From positions 2,127,587-2,191,586 of the forward strand of contig NZ_LT838272.1 of the NCBI RefSeq assembly GCF_900176005.1: a stretch of DNA of 64,000 bases, read 5' to 3'. Positions 17,749 to 25,377 of the stretch are shown piece after piece; the stretch's first letter is position 1; the number at the start of each line of letters is the position of its first letter. A model generated the notes under the pieces. It saw only the letters and a program-made list of their open reading frames with translations, was not told the DNA's origin and ran no database searches. The DNA comes from Thermanaeromonas toyohensis ToBE. Its GTDB lineage: Bacteria > Bacillota > DSM-521 > Neomoorellales > Neomoorellaceae. A program made the position numbers and the translations under genes.

Positions 17749-18353
17749 CCCCATCTCACCTCCTTATTGTAAAGGATACTGGCAAGAAAAATTATAGCGC
17801 CCTGCCAGGCCAGGCCTACAGCCCCGGCCAGGGCCAGGGAAGGCCACCGACTACTAATAAGAAGCAAAAGGAGGGGAACTACTATAGAAACTCCCACGGC
17901 GGTTCTGCGTAACCTGCGCCGTATAACAGGTGAATTTATCGGCTTGGTAGGACTCGTTACAGGGGCCTGCCAGAAGCTGGCAGCTAAACTTAACAGGCCA
18001 CTAAAAAGGATCGCAAACGCTATGTAGGGCTTATCAAGCGAATATCCTGTTATCCCGCGGCTTAGAAACCCCATAATACTGAAGATTACCGCGGTAAAAG
18101 ATAAGCACTTAACCGGTGAACTTAGATGTATTCCTCCACCAGGAAGCCTCAATAAGCTGGCCGAAATTAGAGCTGCCAAGGTCTCGGCCGGAGCCCCCAC
18201 CAGGTAACCCGCGAGGGCTACAGCCAGTAGCCCGATGGCTCCCAGGAAAATCAACTCCAAACCATACGCTAAGACTTCTTCCTGTGCCTTTGTGGTTTTT
18301 AGTTCCGTGCTCAAATACCTGGCCAAGCTGTGGGCCGCTTTATTGATACTCAT
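17745..18353 (-). CDS. agrB: AgrB-like peptide-processing membrane protease
   Basis: 202 residues with several membrane helices. The AgrB active-site block RLPGGGIHLSSPVKC is present with His76 and Cys83 seven residues apart, the same spacing as the catalytic His77/Cys84 of the staphylococcal enzyme. AgrB cleaves AgrD and closes the thiolactone ring at the membrane. The AgrD gene overlaps its end by 4 nt. Confidence 0.9.
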   Translation of the reverse strand: MSINKAAHSLARYLSTELKTTKAQEEVLAYGLELIFLGAIGLLAVALAGYLVGAPAETLAALISASLLRLPGGGIHLSSPVKCLSFTAVIFSIMGFLSRGITGYSLDKPYIAFAILFSGLLSLAASFWQAPVTSPTKPINSPVIRRRLRRTAVGVSIVVPLLLLLISSRWPSLALAGAVGLAWQGAIIFLASILYNKEVRWG

Positions 18354-18356
18354 CTC

Positions 18357-18824
18357 TTAAACGCCTGGCTCCTTTTTAAGCCGCTTATTATGGATTTTGG
18401 TAGCCAATGTTGCTACCAGCAAGAGCAGTAACACATTAGGCCAGCCTGACAGCGCCCTCAGCCAGATATTTCCGTAAATCTCCTCAAACGTTAGTCCCGA
18501 AGCCCAGACAAAGAGCGGGAGAAATACCGTATCCGCTATGACCACAGTGACTAATGCTGCCAATCCACTTCTTATAGCTAGGGCTAAACTGCAGGAGGTG
18601 GCTTTTCTAAAGACCACTATAGTAAATAAAAAGTTTAGTAAAGTATGAATGCCAAAAGATATAGGAAGCCAACGTATCAAGTAAAAGGTTACACCAAAAA
18701 GAACACCAACAGGTAAGATGGAACGCCACGGGAAACCCAGACCGGCAACGGAGTACATAAGGGCTGCTATTCCGATAGCCTCAGGCAACCCCTGCAACAG
18801 CCAAACTACAAACGGGATTTTCAT
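18357..18824 (-). CDS. multi-pass membrane protein of the agr-like locus, possible receptor without kinase
   Basis: 155 residues, almost entirely hydrophobic, with about five membrane helices and a basic C-terminal tail (KIHNKRLKKE). The RWLPISFGIHTLLNF stretch and overall layout recall the membrane sensor half of AgrC-like histidine kinases, but no dimerisation or ATPase domain follows. It ends 3 nt before agrB, so it belongs to the same operon. I do not recognise it with confidence; receptor, peptide exporter or accessory factor are all open. Confidence 0.6.
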   Translation of the reverse strand: MKIPFVVWLLQGLPEAIGIAALMYSVAGLGFPWRSILPVGVLFGVTFYLIRWLPISFGIHTLLNFLFTIVVFRKATSCSLALAIRSGLAALVTVVIADTVFLPLFVWASGLTFEEIYGNIWLRALSGWPNVLLLLLVATLATKIHNKRLKKEPGV

Positions 18825-18846
18825 CTTCTCTTCACCTGGAATGATT

Positions 18847-18874
18847 TATTCGACATATACCGTAATTTTCCTTC
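18847..18874 (-). promoter_or_regulatory. upstream motif copy 1 (Spo0A-box-like)
   Basis: On the minus strand this reads GGAAAATTACGG, then TATATGTCGAATAA. It resembles the two near-identical copies at 20481 and 21594 and contains TGTCGAA, the Spo0A box. It begins 23 nt upstream of the first gene of the agr-like operon. Confidence 0.5.
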
Positions 18875-19080
18875 AGTGAAGGCAACTTACCCTGCACGAT
18901 TTTCTAGCCCTTATTTGCCTGAGGGAAAAGCCTGACGTAAGGATTTTCGTCTACCGCCCATCATCCCAGCAGTTTTGTATAATGGGGCCTAAAAAATATT
19001 CTAAAGCCCAAAAGCATTTTCGTAGATAATATCTTGCTGCCCCTATAATGACCCCCCTATCATGACCCAATACGCCACAG

Positions 19081-20436
19081 TTAGCTCGCCTTATCCCGCA
19101 GCATAATGACGCTCAAAGTGCGCAAGATTATGCGCAGGTCAGTAAGGAGGGAAGCGCTCTTGCCATACATCAGATCATACCTTAGCTTGTCCTCTGGCGG
19201 GGTGCTATACCTTCCTTCCACCTGGGCTAAGCCCGTAATGCCTGCTGGGAGATGATGCCGCAGGTGGTAGCCCGGTATCTCTTTTTTAAGCTGCTCTACA
19301 AAATAAGGCCTCTCCGGCCGTGGCCCCACAAAACTCATCTCCCCTTTAAGCACGTTCCAGAGCTGGGGAAGCTCATCAATCCGGGTAGCCCGTAAGAATC
19401 GCCCCACTCTGGTAAGCCGGGGGTCATCTGGGGTGGCTAAGGTGGGCCCTGTCTCTTCCTCCGCTCCTGGAATCATAGTCCTAAGCTTAATAAGGCGGAA
19501 CACCCGTCCACCTTTACCCACCCTCTCCTGCATATAAAACACAGGCCAGTGGGGGTTTTCCAGTTTTAAAGCTAGGGCCGCCAAAAGCATTACCGGCAGC
19601 GCTGGCCCAAGCAAAAGTAACCCCATCACTATATCCAGTAACCTCTTCCACCCTAAAGCGGCCTCCTCCTGTATCCTAGGAATCCTAAAGACCGGGATGC
19701 CGTCGATCTGTTCCAGGGAAGCACCAGCGAGGAAGATATCCTCTAGATCCGGTATGAGAAAAATGGCTAGATCTTCTTCCACAGCTTTTTTAAGAATCTT
19801 AGCTCTCTCTTCCCGGGGTAAACCTGAACATAGGAGAACCCCCTTGGGCCCTGCATGTTTAAGGCTTGCAACTAGCTCGGCATAGGTACCCAGCCAAGGG
19901 ATGTCGGGTTGCCCCTCCCCCCCTTTATCAAGGGTAACATCCGTTACTACTCCCGCCACCTGGAAAAGGTACGGCTCCTGGCTTTGCAAAAGCTTAGCCC
20001 GCATCAACGCCTCCTCTTTAGGCCCCACCACTAAAAGGGTAAGGGGACCTTGCCTGGCCAGGGACCAGGCCCACACAAAGCGCCGCCACAAAATAAGGAA
20101 AAACAAATGAAAAGGAGCAGCCAAGAGGAAAATAGACCGGGGAAAAGCGTAGGTCTGGAAGAGGTAAGAAGTACTTAAACCTATCGGCAAAAGAAGGGTT
20201 ACTACACATACCAAGGAAGAGAAAACTTCCGCCCAGCGCCGCCTCTGGCTGGAGAACAAACCATAACTGTGAAGGAGAATAAGGGCTGCTAAAGAAAGAT
20301 AGGGTGCAACCGCAAGATAGGCTTTAAAATTGGCCTCCGGTAGGCTCCCATGGAAACGGATAAGAAAGGCTGCTATGTACCCGCAATGCACACAGGCTAA
20401 ATCGCCTAAAACTTTGCCCACCTTAGTCCAGCGCAT
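19081..20436 (-). CDS. polyprenyl-phosphate sugar-1-phosphate transferase (initiating glycosyltransferase, WbaP/WsaP-like)
   Basis: 451 residues. Four to five membrane helices (about 10-130), a soluble Rossmann-like region (about 135-250), another helix, and the C-terminal bacterial sugar transferase domain with FRLIKLRTM, ATRIDELPQLWNVLKGEMSFVGPRPERP. These enzymes transfer a sugar phosphate to undecaprenyl phosphate and so start a polysaccharide or S-layer glycan chain. It is preceded by motif copy 2 and stands alone between the agr locus and the epimerase gene. Confidence 0.92.
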   Translation of the reverse strand: MRWTKVGKVLGDLACVHCGYIAAFLIRFHGSLPEANFKAYLAVAPYLSLAALILLHSYGLFSSQRRRWAEVFSSLVCVVTLLLPIGLSTSYLFQTYAFPRSIFLLAAPFHLFFLILWRRFVWAWSLARQGPLTLLVVGPKEEALMRAKLLQSQEPYLFQVAGVVTDVTLDKGGEGQPDIPWLGTYAELVASLKHAGPKGVLLCSGLPREERAKILKKAVEEDLAIFLIPDLEDIFLAGASLEQIDGIPVFRIPRIQEEAALGWKRLLDIVMGLLLLGPALPVMLLAALALKLENPHWPVFYMQERVGKGGRVFRLIKLRTMIPGAEEETGPTLATPDDPRLTRVGRFLRATRIDELPQLWNVLKGEMSFVGPRPERPYFVEQLKKEIPGYHLRHHLPAGITGLAQVEGRYSTPPEDKLRYDLMYGKSASLLTDLRIILRTLSVIMLRDKAS

Positions 20437-20480
20437 CTAAGATTAGCCTCCATTTTACACCCGTTCCCTCATCCCCTTTC

Positions 20481-20509
20481 CTTTTTCGACATACAGGTTA
20501 ATTTTTCCT
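20481..20509 (-). promoter_or_regulatory. upstream motif copy 2 (Spo0A-box-like)
   Basis: On the minus strand the core reads AACCTGTATGTCGAAA and differs from copy 3 at one base over 29. It contains TGTCGAA and lies about 45 nt upstream of the sugar transferase start; a TGTAAAAT -10-like element lies between. Confidence 0.6.
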
Positions 20510-20591
20510 CCTTTATGAGGCCCTTTTCTAGAAGAGATAGCAGTTGTAGATGGCCTCCATCTTGGCAAGGAATTAAGCGAACTACTTGGCA

Positions 20592-21551
20592 TTAGCGGAT
20601 TTCCGGTGTTAAACTTTGCACAGTGTGTTTAAGCCCTTCCTCAAGCTTTACTTCTGCCCTCCAGCCGAGCTCCTGCCAGGCTTTGCTGCAGTCTAAATAT
20701 ATTCTTTTTAGCTCTCCAGCGCGCGTAGGCCCATATATTGCCTCGCCTTGATAACCTATAACCTTCTTAAGTAGGTGGAAAAGCTCATTTACCGACGTAC
20801 CTTTACCCGTACCTATGTTATAGGCCAGGCCATCTATACCCTTTCCTAAGGAAGGATAGGACTTTTTAGCGAGTTTTTCCATAGCCAAGAGATTTGCCTT
20901 TACCACATCCTGCACGTAGACATAGTCGCGTAACTGTTCTCCATCTCCATAGATAGTAGGAGTTTCACCTTTAAGCATCTTGTTGCCAAATATGGCCACC
21001 ACTCCTGCTTCACCGTGAGGGTCCTGCCGGGGACCGTACACATTCCCATAGCGCAAGGTAATATAGGGTAGCCCGTGTACCTGAGCAAAACAGTAAAGAT
21101 AGTATTCTGAAGCCAGCTTGCTAACCCCGTAAGGGGAGAGCGGCCCCTTGGGGTACCCTTCCTTTACGGGGAGTTCGGTCGGCTCTCCATACACCACCCC
21201 GCCTGAGGAAGCGAAAATAAACCCCTTCACACCATAACGCACACAGTTCTTAAGAAGGTTTAAAAGCCCTACTATGTTTACCCTGGCATCCTCATGAGGG
21301 TCAGCTACCGAACGCCTCACATCTATTTGGGCTGCGTGATGATTCACCAGCTCAGGCTTTTCCTTTCTGAAGACCTCCTCCATCTCTGGAGAGCATATAT
21401 CCATAAAGTAGAAGCGCGCTGCCGGGTTAATATTTTCTTTACGGCCAGAAGTTAAATTATCCACCACTATAACCTCATGACCTTGGGTAATTAAAGCATC
21501 TACTATGTGGGAACCTATAAATCCAGCACCACCGGTGACTAAAATCCGCAA
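20592..21551 (-). CDS. NAD-dependent sugar-nucleotide epimerase, GalE-like
   Basis: 319 residues of the extended SDR family: NAD-binding TGGAGFIGSHIVDAL at residues 7-21, SSGGVVYGE near 115 and the YGVSK active site near 144, then LRYGNVYGPRQDPHGEAGVV. This pattern fits UDP-glucose / UDP-N-acetylglucosamine 4-epimerases. It would supply UDP-galactose or a related sugar to the polysaccharide cluster. Preceded by motif copy 3. Confidence 0.88.
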   Translation of the reverse strand: MRILVTGGAGFIGSHIVDALITQGHEVIVVDNLTSGRKENINPAARFYFMDICSPEMEEVFRKEKPELVNHHAAQIDVRRSVADPHEDARVNIVGLLNLLKNCVRYGVKGFIFASSGGVVYGEPTELPVKEGYPKGPLSPYGVSKLASEYYLYCFAQVHGLPYITLRYGNVYGPRQDPHGEAGVVAIFGNKMLKGETPTIYGDGEQLRDYVYVQDVVKANLLAMEKLAKKSYPSLGKGIDGLAYNIGTGKGTSVNELFHLLKKVIGYQGEAIYGPTRAGELKRIYLDCSKAWQELGWRAEVKLEEGLKHTVQSLTPEIR

Positions 21552-21593
21552 AAACTATCCTTCCTTTCTTTACCCTTTCCTGCTACCTTACAT

Positions 21594-21623
21594 GCTTTTT
21601 CGACGTACAGGTTAATTTTTCCT
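21594..21623 (-). promoter_or_regulatory. upstream motif copy 3
   Basis: Core on the minus strand AACCTGTACGTCGAAA, near-identical to copy 2. The Spo0A-box heptamer is CGTCGAA here instead of TGTCGAA. It lies about 43 nt upstream of the epimerase start. Confidence 0.6.
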
Positions 21624-21650
21624 TCTTAGTGGCTTCTTTAAAGCACAACT

Positions 21651-22031
21651 TTAGCCATCTGCCTCAAGGAACTCGAGAAAACCCTCTAGTTCCACCTGAA
21701 GACGCCGAAAAAGTTCTGGCAAACTCTCCACAAGTGGAGCTATCTTCGCTGGAGAAAGATGGAATGCATATACGTTTCTCACAACATGGCGAAACCCTCT
21801 ATAGTCATCCAGTTCATCTCTTGTTGTCTTTGATATAACCGGAGGACGTATTAACTTAATCTCCGAAGCCATTTGCTGCAGCAAGGCCTGGTGCCAGTTT
21901 TCTCCCAATGGCTTGCTCTGGTCAACAGCATCGGCAATCATCTCAAAAATTTTTTCAATAGCAGTATAGAAGCTGTGCAAGTTGAGAGCTACACTATCCA
22001 GGTAGAAATCATCACCAGTCTTCTTCTTCAT
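21651..22031 (-). CDS. HepT-like toxin of an MNT/HepT module
   Basis: 126 mostly helical residues. YRGFRHVVRNVYAFHL carries an Arg-X4-6-His arrangement like that of HEPN/HepT ribonucleases. Its start overlaps the stop of the nucleotidyltransferase gene by 4 nt. In such pairs the nucleotidyltransferase AMPylates and neutralises the HEPN toxin. Confidence 0.75.
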   Translation of the reverse strand: MKKKTGDDFYLDSVALNLHSFYTAIEKIFEMIADAVDQSKPLGENWHQALLQQMASEIKLIRPPVISKTTRDELDDYRGFRHVVRNVYAFHLSPAKIAPLVESLPELFRRLQVELEGFLEFLEADG

Positions 22032-22402
22032 ACTTCAATCCCTTCACTTTCGATGCCCCTGCGTATGCGCTCCGGGCACTCCATGGCGTCTACCAGGTCC
22101 ACCTTAAACTCCGCGCTCAACCCGGTTACGGCTCCGACTGCCGCATAGAAACGTTCGTCTGGGATGCCCCACGCGGCGAGGTCAATATCCGATGACCGCT
22201 TGAACCTGGAACGGTCCGTAAGAGAACCAAATACAACAACTTTCCTCGCTCCAAACCGCTCCTTCAAGAGAGCCGCTGCCTCACCTGCCAGTTTCCAGGC
22301 CTTCTTATATCGCAACGTTAGATCATCATCGTCCCTGGCAAATGACAAAGGATATTTCTCCTTGTAATAATGAGCCCATTCCTCGGCCTTCATGCGTAAC
22401 AC
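22028..22402 (-). CDS. nucleotidyltransferase-domain antitoxin (MNT family)
   Basis: 124 residues. The minimal nucleotidyltransferase motif VFGSLTDRSRFKRSSDIDLA (GS...DxD) near residue 55 places it in the MNT/DNA-polymerase-beta-like family. Coupled by a 4-nt overlap to the HepT-like gene downstream. Confidence 0.85.
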   Translation of the reverse strand: MLRMKAEEWAHYYKEKYPLSFARDDDDLTLRYKKAWKLAGEAAALLKERFGARKVVVFGSLTDRSRFKRSSDIDLAAWGIPDERFYAAVGAVTGLSAEFKVDLVDAMECPERIRRGIESEGIEV

Positions 22403-22506
22403 CCTTCTTTTTGTTACCTGCCACTCACTTCCATTCTACCCGTCTGGCACACTCCCGGTCAAGGAATATATTCCTCACGATACGCAAGCGGATGGTCCTA
22501 GGTAGC

Positions 22507-23646
22507 TCATTTAAACAAGAGGTACCGACTGTAGATGGCCTCCATCTCAGTGAGGGCTTTTTCCAAGGAGTAATCTTTTATCTTCTCCCGGCCTGCTGCC
22601 CCAAAGCTTAAACGTAAACTTTCATCCCGTGCCAGCATCTCTAAATACCCTGCCAGCCCTTCCACATCCCCTAGCTCTACCAGGAAGCCCGTCCTGCCAT
22701 GCTCTATTAAATCCCTGTTGCCCCTCACGTTGCTCGCCACTACAGGTTTTCCCGCGGCCATGGCTTCCATAACGGCCCGGGGAAGCCCCTCGCGGCACGA
22801 AACCAGCACAAAGATATCTGTATCTTGTAACACTTTAGGTATGTCTTGCCGGAAGCCTAAAAAATAAACTCTAGGTATCCCCAGAGTTTGCACTTTATGC
22901 TCCAGCCTCTTTCTAAGCTTTCCCTCCCCCACAAGGCACAGGTGGACCCCTGTTATCGAGGAAGCTACTTTTTCCCACGCCTTTAATAAAAATGCATGGT
23001 TTTTAACCGGGGAAAACTCCGCTATGCAGGTTATAACTATTTCCTCTTGGCTTATCCCTAGCTCCTTCCTTAAAGCGCCGGATCCCGGGGGCCCCGTATA
23101 CTTTTCCAAATCTACCCCCACCCCGGGCACATAAAAAAGGTTTTTCCCCGGTTTAAAGCCCATCCTTCGGGCGACCTGGTAGTCTTCATCGTTTATCACT
23201 ATAAGCCCGTCCGTTAGCGGGGCCGCCAGGCGCTCCAGGGGATAATAAAGAAGCCAGTTTTTTAAAGGCGCACCATGGTAAAAGTGAAATCCATGGGCGG
23301 TATAAAGCACTGGGCCCTGGCCTTGGGCTCTGGCCAGGTACCTCCCTAGAAAAGCGGCCACGGGGGTATGGACATGGATAAGATCAAAGCGATAAACCTC
23401 AAACAGGCGGGATAATTCCTTAAAAGCGCGCCAATTTTTAAGGCTATAGGGTGAGCGGGAAAAGGGAATATCCCAACACCTTACCCCTATAGCCTCTACC
23501 TCCTCTTTTCTTCCCTCATCAGGGGAAGCTGCTACGTGTACTTCATAGCCTTTGTTTTGCAAAAGCTGCATGAATGGTATATGAAAAGAAGCCAGGTGGG
23601 TGTAGACTGTGGCTAAGAAAAGAACCCTACCTCGAAAGCCAGGCAA
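22507..23646 (-). CDS. glycosyltransferase family 4
   Basis: 379 residues with the two-Rossmann GT-B fold of GT4: N-terminal acceptor domain (VYTHLASFHIPFMQLLQNKG), donor-domain ITCIAEFSPVKNH and the CREGLPRAVMEAMAAGKPVVA block (E-X7-E retaining motif near residue 285). It adds a sugar, often from a UDP or GDP donor, to the growing glycan on the inner face of the membrane. Confidence 0.9.
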   Translation of the reverse strand: MPGFRGRVLFLATVYTHLASFHIPFMQLLQNKGYEVHVAASPDEGRKEEVEAIGVRCWDIPFSRSPYSLKNWRAFKELSRLFEVYRFDLIHVHTPVAAFLGRYLARAQGQGPVLYTAHGFHFYHGAPLKNWLLYYPLERLAAPLTDGLIVINDEDYQVARRMGFKPGKNLFYVPGVGVDLEKYTGPPGSGALRKELGISQEEIVITCIAEFSPVKNHAFLLKAWEKVASSITGVHLCLVGEGKLRKRLEHKVQTLGIPRVYFLGFRQDIPKVLQDTDIFVLVSCREGLPRAVMEAMAAGKPVVASNVRGNRDLIEHGRTGFLVELGDVEGLAGYLEMLARDESLRLSFGAAGREKIKDYSLEKALTEMEAIYSRYLLFK

Positions 23647-23712
23647 GTTTATTCCCTGCTTTCTCTTATAACCTTTTAACCCCTATACAAGGGGCACTTG
23701 GTCGGGTATAGC

Positions 23713-23991
23713 TTACTTGAAATATTGCTTCCAGTCCTTATAAGTCTTTTCGTTACGCCTGCTAACCGCGCCTATAAGAACTAGTTTTTCAGCGTCAAAT
23801 ATTTGGTAAAGGATGCGGATATCCCCGACTCGCAGCCTGTAATAATTCTTTTCCAAGCAGATGCATCCCGGCGGCCGAGGGTTTTCAGCCAATTCCTCTA
23901 AGGCACATCGGACCCTCTCACGTTCCTTGGGAGAGAGCCTTGCGTAGTCGTGGCGGAAGCGGTTAACATTCTTGGGCTTAACGCTATACAT
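23713..23991 (-). CDS. RelE/ParE-superfamily toxin
   Basis: 92 residues: NRFRHDYARLSPKERERVRCALEELAENP followed by YYRLRVGDIRILYQI, the RelE/ParE fold. Such toxins cut mRNA at the ribosome or poison gyrase. The gene overlaps the antitoxin gene end by 8 nt. Confidence 0.88.
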   Translation of the reverse strand: MYSVKPKNVNRFRHDYARLSPKERERVRCALEELAENPRPPGCICLEKNYYRLRVGDIRILYQIFDAEKLVLIGAVSRRNEKTYKDWKQYFK

Positions 23992-24268
23992 CCTTCTGCT
24001 CTTCGATTTCCCGCATTATCTCAAACACGTCTTTATCTTCAGGGTTGTCGGTGGGCTGCTCGAAGATCTCGCGGGCCAGCTTCATATCCTGCACGAGTTC
24101 ATAAGCTTCTAGCAGTTCTCTATAAGCCTCTGTGCTGAGCAGCACCCCCTCCACTTCGTTGTTTTTAAGTATCAACAGGGGCTTCTCCTTGCACTTGGCC
24201 AGGTATTTCCCCGGCGACCTGGACAGCGCGGTTGCGCTTACCAGGCTATCGAGGTCGAATTGCAGCAT
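23984..24268 (-). CDS. Phd/YefM-type antitoxin
   Basis: 94 residues: SPGKYLAKCKEKPLLILKNNEVEGVLLSTEAYREL is the Phd/YefM DNA-binding fold, followed by an acidic tail that would wrap the toxin. I choose the ATG at 24268 with AAAGGAGG 8 nt upstream; a GTG nine bases earlier overlaps that ribosome-binding site. Confidence 0.85.
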   Translation of the reverse strand: MLQFDLDSLVSATALSRSPGKYLAKCKEKPLLILKNNEVEGVLLSTEAYRELLEAYELVQDMKLAREIFEQPTDNPEDKDVFEIMREIEEQKDV

Positions 24269-24365
24269 GGGTTGCACCTCCTTTTAGGTTTATCATACGC
24301 AAAATAATACGTAAAATCAATGCAATATCCTGCTAAGCTATCCCCACTCTTTAGCCTGCCGCATC

Positions 24366-24490
24366 TGAAACAAGCGCGGCTCCTCGTTTCCTAGCTGCCG
24401 CGCCCGCATCAAAGCCTCGCTTGAGGCCCTACAACCAGAAGGGTAAGGGGACCCTGCTTTGCCAAGGGCCACGTCCACACAAGCCATCCC
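24366..24490 (-). pseudogene. remnant of the sugar-transferase gene
   Basis: This stretch aligns base by base with part of the sugar-transferase gene at about 19965-20085: both share GCCCGCATCAA, then AAGGGTAAGGGGACC and CCACACAA in the same order, with many substitutions and small indels. It has no open frame. It is a decayed partial duplicate lying in the gap between two toxin-antitoxin modules. Confidence 0.75.
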
Positions 24491-24558
24491 TCGCTCGGGC
24501 CTAGGTATCAAATATCACTGTTTACAAGTCCTAGCTTCGCTAGAAAGAAGACCGACAC

Positions 24559-25014
24559 TCAATGAAACTCCTCCAAATACTTCACGTATTTTTTCTTACC
24601 TGCGATGGCGCTGACAAGCTTTTCATCAGCCGTCCAATACTCGCACTCCTCACCCGTCTTCTCCGCCACCACTTCCGCAACAGCCAGGAAAGCCGCATCA
24701 TACAGCGTGGGTAGGTCGAGTTCGCAGCTTAACTTCCATGCTCGTTCGCCAATCTCTTCGTCGTTCACGTACTCCACGCCCGGGAACTGCCGAAATTCCA
24801 TCCAAAGGCCGTCTGCTTCCTCTAAAGATAGCTCGTCCCGCCTGTATTTTTTCCGCAGTACACTTCCCACCTCGGCCCATGCAAACGCAGGAAGAACCAC
24901 AAGTGCATCTTCTCTGATTATCCTATCTATAAGCAAAGTAGCTTTATCACTTCCCTGTTCTTCAATAAGGAACTTGATGACCACGGAAGTATCCAGGCAC
25001 ATATACTTACTCAT
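24559..25014 (-). CDS. PIN-domain toxin (VapC-like)
   Basis: 151 residues of PIN-domain type: N-terminal CLDTSVVIKFL with Asp8, a conserved Glu in FAWAEVGSVLRKK, Asp in LPTLYDAAFLAVAE and the late Asp in EYWTADEKLV. VapC toxins cleave tRNA or rRNA. Overlaps the antitoxin gene by 8 nt. Confidence 0.88.
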   Translation of the reverse strand: MSKYMCLDTSVVIKFLIEEQGSDKATLLIDRIIREDALVVLPAFAWAEVGSVLRKKYRRDELSLEEADGLWMEFRQFPGVEYVNDEEIGERAWKLSCELDLPTLYDAAFLAVAEVVAEKTGEECEYWTADEKLVSAIAGKKKYVKYLEEFH

Positions 25015-25318
25015 TTCGCCCCTGCCCTTCTCTTAACCTGCGGAGAAGCAAAACAGAATCTTCCTGTCTAGTAGCCTTACCAGCCATCTTGGTCCTCAGC
25101 GAGAGTACTCTGTCGTAAATCTCCCGTCTCCTTTCTCTAAGCGAAACACGCCCGTCCGCATGCCACAGCTTTTCAAAAGTTTCGGGATCGACCAAGTAAG
25201 CCACCGGTCTGGAACGCTGGAGGACAACGATAGGTTCCCTGGTCTTGGCCAGTTCAGAAAGAACTTCCCGGATGCCGGTTCTTATCTCAGTTACGTTTAC
25301 CATCCGCACGGTCATCAA
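25007..25318 (-). CDS. Phd-family antitoxin of the PIN toxin
   Basis: 103 residues: VNVTEIRTGIREVLSELAKTREPIVVLQRSRPVAYLVDPETFEKL is a Phd/prevent-host-death fold. The start could be the internal ATG at MVNVTEI (25303). Encoded just upstream of, and overlapping, the PIN toxin. Confidence 0.85.
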   Translation of the reverse strand: MMTVRMVNVTEIRTGIREVLSELAKTREPIVVLQRSRPVAYLVDPETFEKLWHADGRVSLRERRREIYDRVLSLRTKMAGKATRQEDSVLLLRRLREGQGRNE

Positions 25319-25377
25319 CTCCCAATCGTAATGTTAATGATACGTTTAATGATACAGTTTGTTATAATTTTAACATA

